From positions 1 to 7,717 of the forward strand of contig DATLQK010000008.1 of the NCBI GenBank assembly GCA_035535195.1: a DNA stretch of 7,717 bases. The letters run 5' to 3'. Source of the DNA: JACDAN01 sp035535195 (GTDB taxonomy: Bacteria > Actinomycetota > Thermoleophilia > Gaiellales > Gaiellaceae). This document shows, in pieces, positions 1 to 6,657 of the stretch (positions within the stretch are counted from its first letter, which is position 1; the number at the start of each line of letters is the position of its first letter). Under the pieces are notes generated by a model, which made no database searches, was not told the origin of the DNA, and saw only the letters and a list, made by a program, of their open reading frames with translations. The translations under genes were made by a program, and so were the position numbers.

Positions 1-1434
1 CGCGAGATGCAGCGGTCACGCCAGCTCGGCTACACGCCGATCGGGCTCGTCGACGACGACCCGCGCAAGAAGAACCTGCGCGTGCACGGCGTGCGCGTAC
101 TCGGGACGACACAGGAGCTGCCGCACGTCCTGCGGGACAACCGACCGGACGAGCTCCTGATCGCAATCCCGTCCGCCTCCGGTGAGGATCGACAGAAGAT
201 CGTCGAGGTCGCGCGGCGGGAGAGCGTCCCCGTCAAGACGCTGCCGGGTCTCTACGAGCTGATCTCGGACGACGACAACCTCGCGAACCGGATCCGGCCG
301 ATCGAGGTCGAGGACGTCCTCGGCCGCGAGCCGGTCGAGGTCGACCTGGAGGCGATCTCGATGTATCTCGAGGGCGAGACCGTGCTCGTGACCGGCGCGG
401 GCGGCTCGATCGGCTCGGAGCTCTGCCGGCAGATCGCGCGTGCGCGCCCGGGACGGCTCGTGCTCGTCGACCAGGCCGAGACGCCGCTCTTCGAGATCGA
501 GCGTGAGCTCGTCGACGAGCGCGACTTCACGGCCTCGATCCCGGTGCTGGCCGACGTCTCCAACCAGACCCGGATGCGCCACGTCTTCGAGCGGTACCGG
601 CCGGCCGTCGTCTTCCATGCCGCCGCCTACAAACACGTGCCGCTGATGGAGGCGAACCCGCTCGAGTCGGTGCGGAACAACGTGCTGGCGACGAAGGTGG
701 TCGCCGACACCGCGGTCGAGTTCGGCGCGAAGCGCTTCGTCCTGATCTCGACCGACAAGGCCCTGAACCCGCGCGCCGTGTACGGCCAGTGCAAGGCGCT
801 CTGCGAGTGGATCGTCGAGGCCTACGGCAGCCGCGAGGACGTCCCGACCCGCTTCGTCGCCGTGCGCTTCGGGAACGTGCTCGGCTCGGCCGGCAGCGTG
901 ATCACGATCTTCCGCCGCCAGATCGAGAAGGGCGGGCCGGTGACGATCACGCACCCCGAGATGAGCCGCTACTTCATGACGACGCCCGAGGCCGCCTCGC
1001 TCGTCGTCCAGGCCGGCGCGATCGGCGGCCGCGGCGAGATCTTCGTCCTCGACATGGGTGAGCCGGTCTCGATCCTGGAGCTGGCGCGCGACATGATCCG
1101 GCTCTCGGGCAAGGAGCCCGAGCGCGAGATCGCGATCGAGTTCATCGGCGTACGCGCCGGCGAGAAGCTCCACGAGGAGCTGTGGGGCGCCGACGAGGAG
1201 GTCGCCGAAACCGGCCATCCGAAGATCCGTCGCGCGCGGCGGATTCCGATCACCGCGACGTGGCTCGAGGAGGAGCTCGGCTCGCTGGAGCTGCTCGTTC
1301 GGGACGGAGAGACGCTCGAGGCGGTCTCCCGGCTGTCGATGATGGTGAAGCGCCCGACGCGCGGTGCGCTACCGCGCGAGGAGCAGGTCCAGGAGCTCGG
1401 CCGGGTCGCGCCGGACCCGTTCTCGTCCACCTGA
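1..1434 (+). CDS. CapD/FlaA1/WbpM-type polysaccharide biosynthesis protein (NDP-sugar dehydratase/epimerase), 5'-partial
   Basis: The protein belongs to the membrane-linked short-chain dehydrogenase family that dehydrates or epimerises UDP-GlcNAc-type sugars for surface polysaccharides. The frame is open from the first base, so the ATG at 7 is probably internal. Family members are usually about 600-650 residues; 477 codons are present here, so the N-terminal membrane helices probably lie outside the window. Counting from the ATG at 7, residues 8-110 resemble the end of the CoA-binding-like Rossmann domain (GLVDDDP). The catalytic domain begins near 125 with the NAD-binding motif TGAGGSIG (129-136). 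HAAAYKHVPLME (204-215), STDKALNP (248-255) and Tyr259-x3-Lys263 follow, then RFGNVLGSAGSV (287-298) and GVRAGEKLHEEL (381-392). Long members often have Met where Tyr259 sits. The last 66 bases overlap the convergent DUF354 gene. Family assignment is firm; the exact sugar substrate is not readable. Confidence 0.93.
   Translation, partial: REMQRSRQLGYTPIGLVDDDPRKKNLRVHGVRVLGTTQELPHVLRDNRPDELLIAIPSASGEDRQKIVEVARRESVPVKTLPGLYELISDDDNLANRIRPIEVEDVLGREPVEVDLEAISMYLEGETVLVTGAGGSIGSELCRQIARARPGRLVLVDQAETPLFEIERELVDERDFTASIPVLADVSNQTRMRHVFERYRPAVVFHAAAYKHVPLMEANPLESVRNNVLATKVVADTAVEFGAKRFVLISTDKALNPRAVYGQCKALCEWIVEAYGSREDVPTRFVAVRFGNVLGSAGSVITIFRRQIEKGGPVTITHPEMSRYFMTTPEAASLVVQAGAIGGRGEIFVLDMGEPVSILELARDMIRLSGKEPEREIAIEFIGVRAGEKLHEELWGADEEVAETGHPKIRRARRIPITATWLEEELGSLELLVRDGETLEAVSRLSMMVKRPTRGALPREEQVQELGRVAPDPFSST
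1358..1378 (-). terminator. Possible hairpin at the end of the DUF354 gene
   Basis: A perfect 8-bp inverted repeat (CGCGCGGT at 1358-1365, ACCGCGCG at 1371-1378) with a 5-base loop spans the TAG stop of the DUF354 gene (1371-1369). It lies inside the 3' coding end of the convergent dehydratase gene. No T-rich run follows on either strand, so termination is uncertain. In DNA this GC-rich a stem of this size can also arise by chance; its placement at the operon end is what makes it worth listing. Confidence 0.3.
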
Positions 1435-2373
1435 ATCGCGCTTTCTGAGCGGAATCGCGCGCGGGTCGGTGATCGGCACCAGCCGGCCCTGTCGGATCAG
1501 CTCCTCGTCCACGCCGCCGAGGCGGCCGCCGAAGGTCGTGTACACGGGCACGCCGAGCGCGGCGGCCTCGCGGTTCATCGTCCCGCCTGCCGACACGACG
1601 AGGTCGGAGAGCGCGATCAGGCTCTGCGCGTCGACGGCGCGTTCGGGGACGATCACCGAGGGCAGCCCGAGCGTCCGGACGTAGGCGCCCTGCTCCTTCG
1701 TTCGCGGCAGCACGACGGCGTGGATTTCCTCCTGCTCGCCGAGGTGGCGCAGGAGCTGCGGGAAGAGCGGGTTCGACCGGCGGTGGTAGAGCGAGACGTC
1801 GGGCGGCGTCCGCACGACGACGAGGATGCGCTCGGGGTCGATTCCGACCCGCTCGGCGACCGCCCGGTCCGGCTCGAAGTCGGCGAGGTAGTACTCCTCC
1901 TTCAGCCCCGGGTACTGCCTCAGCTTCGGGGGGTGGACGCCGTAGCGCGCCAGCCGCTCCGGCGGGATCGCGTCCGGGACGACCACATGCGTCGCGGCGC
2001 GGAGGCCGAGCTGGTGCTGGAGCCACGCGAACTCGTAGTCGAACGTCGTCGAGCTCGGAATCCCGAGACGGCGCGCCGTGATCGTGAGCTCGTGGGAGCC
2101 GTGGGCGAGCGCGTGGTCGAAGTCCTGCCCCTTGGCCCACTTCCGCAGCGCGCCCAGGCGGGAGGTGAGCGCCCGCGCCTTCCCGACGCGCGAGCGGCCA
2201 CCGTGCGCCCCGAAGACCTCCGCTTGGATCCCGTGGAGCTCGAGCAGCTCGAGCGTCTGCGCGTAGTTGCGCGCGGTGATCTCGACCTCGTCGCCGCGGC
2301 CGCGCATGAGCTCGATCAGCGGCCGGAACACCAGCGCATGCGCCGGCGCCGTGATGTCGATCCAAGTTCTCAA
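1369..2373 (-). CDS. DUF354 family protein, GT-B-like (predicted glycosyltransferase/epimerase-like)
   Basis: This is a 334-residue DUF354 protein. The family is poorly characterised and is related in fold to UDP-GlcNAc 2-epimerases and GT-B glycosyltransferases, so a role in building or modifying a surface glycan is inferred from family and location. Visible motifs are the N-terminal strand WIDITAPAHA (4-13), HGSHELTITARRLGIPS (91-107) followed by TTFDYE (109-114), VVPDAIP (131-137), GLKEEYYL (156-163), RTPPDVSLYH (188-197) and the C-terminal GGTMNREAAALGVPVYTTFG (263-282) with GGVDEELI (286-293). The frame is open further upstream, but the family begins at the WIDI strand. I therefore choose the TTG at 2373-2371, which shares TTGA with the asnB stop codon. 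The next in-frame ATG (residue 23) would remove the first strand. No clear Shine-Dalgarno precedes the TTG, so translation probably depends on re-initiation after asnB. It is the last gene of the minus-strand operon and overlaps the convergent dehydratase gene by 66 bases. Confidence 0.88.
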   Translation of the reverse strand: MRTWIDITAPAHALVFRPLIELMRGRGDEVEITARNYAQTLELLELHGIQAEVFGAHGGRSRVGKARALTSRLGALRKWAKGQDFDHALAHGSHELTITARRLGIPSSTTFDYEFAWLQHQLGLRAATHVVVPDAIPPERLARYGVHPPKLRQYPGLKEEYYLADFEPDRAVAERVGIDPERILVVVRTPPDVSLYHRRSNPLFPQLLRHLGEQEEIHAVVLPRTKEQGAYVRTLGLPSVIVPERAVDAQSLIALSDLVVSAGGTMNREAAALGVPVYTTFGGRLGGVDEELIRQGRLVPITDPRAIPLRKRDSGGRERVRRDPAELLDLLLAR

Positions 2374-4259
2374 GCGACGGCTGCGGTCACGCGAGGCTCG
2401 CGCAGCGCGCCGGGCGGGCGCTCGACGTGGCGCTCGTGCCAGAGCGTGAAGGCGAGGAGCCCCCACAGCTGCCGCGAGAGATCCTCCTCGCCGGCGACGT
2501 GGCGGTCGATCAGCCTCGTGACCGGCTCGGGCCGGAAGTACCCCTGTCGCCGCAGCGTGTTCGGTGAGAGCACGTCGCGGGCGAAGGGCTCGAGCTCGCC
2601 GCGGAGCCACGCAGCGGCCGGGATCGAGAAGCCGCGCTTGCGCCCGTAGACGATCCGCCGCGGGAGGAGCGGAGCCGCGGCCTTCCGCAGCAGCCGCTTC
2701 TTCCGCAGGCCGCTGACCTTGAGCCTCGTCGGCAGCGCCTGCGCGAGACCGGCCACGAGCGGGTCGAGGTAGGGGACTCGCGCCTCGAGCGAGTGCGCCA
2801 TCGACGCCCGGTCGGTCTTCACGAGCAGGTCGTCCACGAGGTACGTGCCGAGGTCGACGTCCTGGAGGCGCGCGAGCAGCTCCGCGCCCTCGGTCTCGGC
2901 GAAGCGCGCGCGGAGCAGGTCGACCGGGTCGCCGTTGGGCGTCCGCCCGGTCAGCTCGGCGCGGAGCTCCGGCGAGAAGATCTCCTTCCAGGCGTGATGG
3001 CGCTCGAGCGGGGGCAGCGTGGCGCCGCGCACGAACCGCTTCGCCTTGTAGTCGAAGCTCGCCTTGCGGCTCGAGCTCGGAAGCCGCTCCACGACCGGCC
3101 GCGCCAGCGGCGCCAGCCGGCCCACGCGCAGCGCGAGCAGGTCGGCTGCGTAGGTGTAATAGCCGCCGAAGAGCTCGTCGCCGCCCTCGCCCGACAGCGC
3201 GACCTTCACGTGCGACGCGGCGAGCTCGGAGACGAGGTACGTGGGAAGCGCCGACGAGTCCGCGAAGGGCTCGTCGAAGGCCTCGGCCAGGGCGGGGAGG
3301 AGCAGGGCCGCATCCGGTCGCAGCACGACCTCGCGGTGGTCGGTGGCGTACTGCGCGGCCACACTTCGCGCGTCCTCGAGCTCGTCGAAGGACGACTCCT
3401 CGAAGCCGATCGAGAAGGTGTGGACGGCCTCGGCGCTCTCCTGCGCCGCGAGCGCTGCCAGCAGCCCCGAATCCACGCCGCCAGAGAGCAGCACGCCTAC
3501 GGGGACGTCCGCGATCAGATGCGCGCGGACCGAGTCGCGCAAGCGAGCCCGGAGCTCCTCCGCGAGCTCGTCCTCGTCCTCGCGCCGAACGTCCGCTGCG
3601 TCCGCCGGGGCCGGCCGCGCGAAGCGCGAGAGCTCGACTTTGCCGCCCTCCCAGACCAGGAGATGACCCGGCGGCAGCTTCCGCGTCCCGGCGAAGATCG
3701 AGAGCGGCCCGGGCACGGAGTTGAAGGCGAGGAAGGCCTGCAGCGCCTCCGGGTCGAGGTCGCCCCGCGGCAGCGCGCGCAGCTCGGAGGCGAACAGGAG
3801 ATCGGCGCCGTCCGCGCGGTAGTAGAGCGGCTTGATCCCGAATGCGTCCCGGGCGAGCACGAGCCGCCGGCGCCGCGCGTCCCAGACGGCGATTGCGAAC
3901 ATCCCGCGCAGCCGCTCCGCGAAGCCGTCGCCATGCTGTTCGTAGAGGTGGACGAGGACTTCGGTGTCGGACTGCGTCGCAAACCGGTGGCCGGCGCGCT
4001 CGAGCTCGGCGCGCAGCTCGCGGTAGTTGTAGAGCTCGCCGTTCTGGATCACGTGGACGGTGCCGTCCTCGTTCGCGATCGGCTGGTCGCCCGTCTCGAG
4101 GTCGATGATCGAGAGCCGTCTCGATGCGAGGGCGACCGGACCGTCGACGAGCGCCCCGTCCGCGTCCGGCCCGCGGTGGACGAGCGTCGCGCTCATCGCG
4201 CGCAGCCGCTCGGGGTCGGCCGTCCCGCTACCGGATGCGAGTCCAGCGATCCCGCACAC
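2370..4259 (-). CDS. asnB: AsnB-type glutamine-hydrolysing asparagine synthase / amidotransferase
   Basis: This 629-residue class II amidotransferase would release ammonia from glutamine in its N-terminal domain and use it at an ATP-activated carboxylate in its C-terminal domain, as in asparagine synthetase B. Cys2 of MCGIAGL is the nucleophile, which fixes the GTG start at 4259. Other glutaminase residues in place are Arg48 in RRLSIIDL, Asn73-Gly74 in QNGELYNY and Asp98 in SDTE. The synthetase domain carries the pyrophosphate loop SGGVDS (259-264), ALSGEGGDELFGGY (354-367) and TDRASMAHSLEARVPYLD (482-499). The length matches the roughly 630-residue subgroup often found in exopolysaccharide and exosortase-linked loci; no exosortase is visible here. 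The sugar transferase stop lies 4 bases upstream, and the asnB stop overlaps the DUF354 start. Sitting between two glycan genes, it may amidate a sugar acid or other surface component rather than make asparagine. Enzyme class is certain; the acceptor is inferred. Confidence 0.94.
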   Translation of the reverse strand: MCGIAGLASGSGTADPERLRAMSATLVHRGPDADGALVDGPVALASRRLSIIDLETGDQPIANEDGTVHVIQNGELYNYRELRAELERAGHRFATQSDTEVLVHLYEQHGDGFAERLRGMFAIAVWDARRRRLVLARDAFGIKPLYYRADGADLLFASELRALPRGDLDPEALQAFLAFNSVPGPLSIFAGTRKLPPGHLLVWEGGKVELSRFARPAPADAADVRREDEDELAEELRARLRDSVRAHLIADVPVGVLLSGGVDSGLLAALAAQESAEAVHTFSIGFEESSFDELEDARSVAAQYATDHREVVLRPDAALLLPALAEAFDEPFADSSALPTYLVSELAASHVKVALSGEGGDELFGGYYTYAADLLALRVGRLAPLARPVVERLPSSSRKASFDYKAKRFVRGATLPPLERHHAWKEIFSPELRAELTGRTPNGDPVDLLRARFAETEGAELLARLQDVDLGTYLVDDLLVKTDRASMAHSLEARVPYLDPLVAGLAQALPTRLKVSGLRKKRLLRKAAAPLLPRRIVYGRKRGFSIPAAAWLRGELEPFARDVLSPNTLRRQGYFRPEPVTRLIDRHVAGEEDLSRQLWGLLAFTLWHERHVERPPGALREPRVTAAVA

Positions 4260-4263
4260 TCGA

Positions 4264-4953
4264 TCACTCTACTTTCGTCGGTCGGACCGCCCCGCGCACC
4301 GACTGGCTGATCACGCGGGCGCCGGTGGTCACGAGCGTGCGCAGGTACAGGCCGACCGAGCGGTCGGCGATCCACTCGAGGTCGTGCGCGAGCTTGTCGG
4401 CCATCGACGTCTCGTAGCCGCGCCGAACCTGCGCGAAGCCGGTCAGGCCGGGGCGGACGACGAGGCGCTGCCAGTACGCGGGCAGCTCCTCGGCCAGCTG
4501 CTCGAAGAAGATCGGGCGGATCGGACGCGGCCCGACGAGGCTCATGTCGCCCCTGAGGACGTTGAAGAGCTGGGGTAGCTCGTCGAGCTGCGTCGCCCGG
4601 AGCCAGCGGCCGACCGTCGTCCGTTCCTCGCGCGTCCGTCGCACGAGCTCCTCGCCGAGGTACGGCCCGAGGCGCTGCTCGGCGCCCGACCGGAGCGTGC
4701 GGAACTTGAGCATCGTGTAGAAGCGGCCGCCGAGCCCCACGCGCTGGCCGCGGTAGAAGACGGGCAGACCGCTCGTCAGGACGATCGCCGCGGCGATCAC
4801 GAGCATCGGCAGACCGGCGATCAGCAGGAAGACGAGCGACAGGGTCACGTCGAGCACCCGGAGCGCCACGTCCACGCGCGTGCGGCGGGGGCTCTCTCGC
4901 GCCCGCCGGATGAAGCTCTCGGACAGCGAGGACTGCTCCGGGCGCGTCTGCAC
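4264..4953 (-). CDS. Polyprenyl-phosphate sugar-1-phosphate transferase (PglC/WbaP-type initiating sugar transferase)
   Basis: This 229-residue protein belongs to the bacterial sugar transferase family. It moves a sugar 1-phosphate from a UDP-sugar to undecaprenyl phosphate at the cytoplasmic face of the membrane, the first step of many capsule, exopolysaccharide and glycoprotein pathways. It is the short form with only the catalytic module. An Arg-rich start is followed by one long hydrophobic segment (about 37-60), expected to be a re-entrant membrane helix. Then come VFYRGQRVGLGG (65-76), KFRTLR (83-88), the catalytic Asp124-Glu125 pair in QLDELPQLFNVLRGDMSLVG (122-141), GPRP (141-144) and RPGLTGFAQV (167-176). 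The GTG at 4953 is chosen as start. A good GAGGGG ribosome binding site sits upstream but about 14 bases away, so the in-frame CTG one codon earlier is possible. In-frame GTG codons at residues 27 and 29 are less likely because no ribosome site precedes them. It is the first gene of the minus-strand operon. Confidence 0.93.
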   Translation of the reverse strand: MQTRPEQSSLSESFIRRARESPRRTRVDVALRVLDVTLSLVFLLIAGLPMLVIAAAIVLTSGLPVFYRGQRVGLGGRFYTMLKFRTLRSGAEQRLGPYLGEELVRRTREERTTVGRWLRATQLDELPQLFNVLRGDMSLVGPRPIRPIFFEQLAEELPAYWQRLVVRPGLTGFAQVRRGYETSMADKLAHDLEWIADRSVGLYLRTLVTTGARVISQSVRGAVRPTKVE

Positions 4954-4967
4954 CAGCCGATGGTAGT

Positions 4968-4974
4968 CCCCTCG
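4968..4974 (-). promoter_or_regulatory. Ribosome binding site of the sugar transferase, inside a repeat arm
   Basis: On the minus strand this reads CGAGGGG, a strong Shine-Dalgarno-like sequence, about 14 bases before the GTG start at 4953 and 11 before the in-frame CTG. The six bases CGAGGG (4974-4969) repeat the outer arm of the neighbouring hairpin, so they can also pair with CCCTCG at 4986-4981. The spacing is longer than usual, which leaves the start codon slightly uncertain. Confidence 0.5.
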
Positions 4975-4980
4975 AACGAC

Positions 4981-5006
4981 CGAGGGCCGGCGTTTACCGG
5001 CCCTCG
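4981..5006 (-). terminator. Stem-loop terminator downstream of the PhoX-like gene
   Basis: A perfect 10-bp inverted repeat (CGAGGGCCGG at 4981-4990, CCGGCCCTCG at 4997-5006) encloses the 6-base loop CGTTTA. On the minus strand it starts 22 bases after the TAG stop of the secreted PhoX-like protein, the expected place for a terminator. Only a weak T-containing stretch (GTCGTT) follows, so it is not a textbook U-tract terminator. It separates the PhoX-like gene from the sugar transferase operon, which reads in the same direction. Its outer arm can also pair with the sugar transferase ribosome binding site. Confidence 0.6.
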
Positions 5007-5028
5007 AAATCGAACGCTGGCGTCCGCC

Positions 5029-6576
5029 CTAGCGGCCGCCCTTCTTTCCGTGGCCCTTCTTGTGGCCGTGCCCGTGGTCCCCGTGGCTCGACCCCTGGCT
5101 GTCAGGAACGAACAGAGCGAGTAGCTGGCCGTTCTCGCCTGTGCTCGTGTTCGGCGCTAGCGTCGGCCCCGGCTGAGGTGCCGTGCTGTTGTGCGCCTGG
5201 ACGTCCAGCAGCCACCAGCCCTTTCCGAGGACATGGCCGGCGCTGATGATGCCGGAGGACTCCCACGTTCCGGGAAGGCAGCCCGTGCAGTTTTCCGTCA
5301 TCGACCCCGGCGGGGTGCCGGGCGTCGTGTTCACCCGTGCGACGGATCGGAGCTGACCGTCCGAGAACCGGTATTCCAGTACTCGGGCGTAGACGCCGCG
5401 GAAGGCGGCCTCGCGGTCTTCCTGGATCATCAGGACACGATCGGATGCGTCCATGTTGTCGGGGTTGACGATGTCGTCGTTGTCCGGCGGATCGCCGTTG
5501 ATGATCATCTTCAACGTCGCCCCGGTCGGGTGGCGCTTGTCGAAGTCCAGCTGATAGACGCGCCCCCGCAGCGTGGCAGGCGCTTTGCCGGTGTCGGCGA
5601 TGAAGACCCGGGACTCCCTACCCGGCAGCTTGGCGGCATCCTCGAGCCGATCGAACTTGAACGCACCCTTGGCGGTCGCCGCCGCCTTGAGCGTGACGTC
5701 GTTCGTGTTCTCGGCCTGGGTGATCGGCACGAAGTGGCCCGGGATCGACTCGCCCTTCGTGGCCGTCGCGTTCCCCGTCTCCGCCGCGCTGTCGGCCTTC
5801 CACACGTACAGCGAGCCCTGCTTGCCCGAGACGCCGCCCTTGAAGGACGGGGCGATGTAGGCGTAGAGATACGCGGGCTGGCCTGCGCGGAAGTCGTCAT
5901 CCGTGGTCAGGAAGACCCACTTCGAGAGCCTGAGCGGAACGACGTTCTCATGCTGAAGGTGACCGAAGTGCGCAGTCTCCACGTATTGGCCAGTCTCGGC
6001 GTTCATCACGATCGAGCTGCCGTCGTGGGCCGGGCCGGGCGGCTGGTTGGGCTGCGGAATCGCTTCCTCGCCCGTGAAGTAGAACGGCTTGCCGCCGACG
6101 ATCCGCAACGTTGCCGAGCAGAACCGCTCGTAGCCCTCGAGGCCCGTGAAGAGGTACTTCGCCTCGTGGACGCTGCGCGTCTCTCGGTCGATGCGCAGCC
6201 GCGAGATCCGCGCATCGACGCCCGGTGGGTTGTTCGGGAACGACCGGCCGAGCTCGTGGTTCATCACCACGGTGAAGGTCCGCGGCAGCTTGTCGCCGCG
6301 CCGGTGCCGGCCGTGCTCGCGCCCGTGGTCCTTATTGGCGTAGGCGCCGAGGCCGTCCGGGATGCCTGACATCTGGTACGCCGGCGTCTGGCCGGTGGGC
6401 ACGATCTCCCCGCTGGACAGGATCGGGTCGACGACGACCCCTGGAGCCGTGCCGACGAGGAACGGCTGCTTGGCGGTTTTCACGCCGGGCCCGCCGTGTG
6501 ACGCGAATGCGCCGCCGACGAGCACTGCGGCAACGAGCGATGCGCACGCCGCTACCGCCGCGATTGCTCTTCTCAT
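5029..6576 (-). CDS. Secreted PhoX/DUF839-like protein with His-rich C-terminus
   Basis: This is a 515-residue exported protein. Residues 1-25 form a Sec signal peptide: MRR, a hydrophobic core, then AFA before Ser26. The body resembles DUF839/PhoX-related beta-propeller proteins, some of which are Ca/Fe-dependent phosphatases. Matching motifs are VVMNHELG (103-110), FTGEEAI (167-173), GRVYQLDFD (338-346), NPDNMDASDRVLMIQEDRE (371-389), ESSGII (439-444), GKGWWLLDVQAHN (451-463) and NGQLLALFVP (482-491). Phosphatase activity is not proven, because the metal and substrate ligands cannot be mapped by eye. Cys430 and Cys433 form a CxxC pair. The protein has a basic, His-rich stretch at 82-96 and a tail (498-515) with five His, several Lys and many Gly, which could bind metal, phosphate or the cell wall. 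AGGGGAG just before the ATG is a good ribosome site. The gene is divergent from the LysR gene, separated by 78 bases, and a hairpin follows its stop. Confidence 0.72.
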   Translation of the reverse strand: MRRAIAAVAACASLVAAVLVGGAFASHGGPGVKTAKQPFLVGTAPGVVVDPILSSGEIVPTGQTPAYQMSGIPDGLGAYANKDHGREHGRHRRGDKLPRTFTVVMNHELGRSFPNNPPGVDARISRLRIDRETRSVHEAKYLFTGLEGYERFCSATLRIVGGKPFYFTGEEAIPQPNQPPGPAHDGSSIVMNAETGQYVETAHFGHLQHENVVPLRLSKWVFLTTDDDFRAGQPAYLYAYIAPSFKGGVSGKQGSLYVWKADSAAETGNATATKGESIPGHFVPITQAENTNDVTLKAAATAKGAFKFDRLEDAAKLPGRESRVFIADTGKAPATLRGRVYQLDFDKRHPTGATLKMIINGDPPDNDDIVNPDNMDASDRVLMIQEDREAAFRGVYARVLEYRFSDGQLRSVARVNTTPGTPPGSMTENCTGCLPGTWESSGIISAGHVLGKGWWLLDVQAHNSTAPQPGPTLAPNTSTGENGQLLALFVPDSQGSSHGDHGHGHKKGHGKKGGR

Positions 6577-6654
6577 GTTCTCCCCTGTCGTTCGATTGCC
6601 GTGCGCAGTATCCCCGATCCGACGTCAACGTAACCGTGTACATAAGCTTTCGTT
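6577..6654. promoter_or_regulatory. Divergent control region between the PhoX-like and LysR genes
   Basis: This 78-base gap must hold promoters for both directions. For the minus-strand gene the sequence offers AGGGGAG as ribosome site near 6580-6586, a GATACT at 6612-6607 as a possible -10, and a TTGACG at 6628-6623. The last two are only 10 bases apart, so they do not form a normal pair. On the + strand TACATA at 6639-6644 could be a -10 that would put the transcript start within a few bases of the LysR ATG. None of the promoter elements is strong. Confidence 0.4.
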
Positions 6655-6657
6655 ATG
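6641..6657 (+). promoter_or_regulatory. LysR-type T-N11-A palindrome over the LysR start codon
   Basis: CATAA (6641-6645) and TTATG (6653-6657) are perfect inverted 5-base arms around a 7-base centre, and they contain the T-N11-A core typical of LysR-family binding sites (T at 6643, A at 6655). The right arm includes the ATG of the LysR gene itself. Placement in a divergent gap beside a LysR gene fits autoregulation, with possible control of the PhoX-like gene. Binding is inferred only. Confidence 0.45.

Noticed and set aside
16..1218. 400-codon open frame on the minus strand opposite the dehydratase gene
   Set aside because: It is rich in Arg, Asp, Leu and Ala without any family motif, as expected for an antisense frame of a GC-rich gene. 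The + strand frame has clear catalytic motifs.
2374..2610. Longer form of the DUF354 gene starting upstream at 2610
   Set aside because: The extra 79 residues are Arg/Ala-rich, lie wholly within asnB in another frame and precede the family's conserved first strand.
2370..4259. Part of an exosortase/PEP-CTERM system, because related amidotransferases occur in such loci
   Set aside because: No exosortase, PEP-CTERM protein or other marker of that system is visible in the window.
2793..4310. 505-codon open frame on the + strand opposite asnB
   Set aside because: The composition is Arg/Glu/Val/Leu-rich with no recognisable domain, while the other strand encodes a complete asparagine synthase. 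It is an antisense shadow.
5191..6369. 392-codon open frame on the + strand opposite the PhoX-like gene
   Set aside because: No motif, signal or ribosome site; the minus strand has a signal peptide and propeller motifs.
6621..6642. Short palindromes GACGTC and TGTACA in the divergent gap as operator sites
   Set aside because: Six-base palindromes are common by chance and have no paired or repeated copy here; only the T-N11-A repeat had supporting context.
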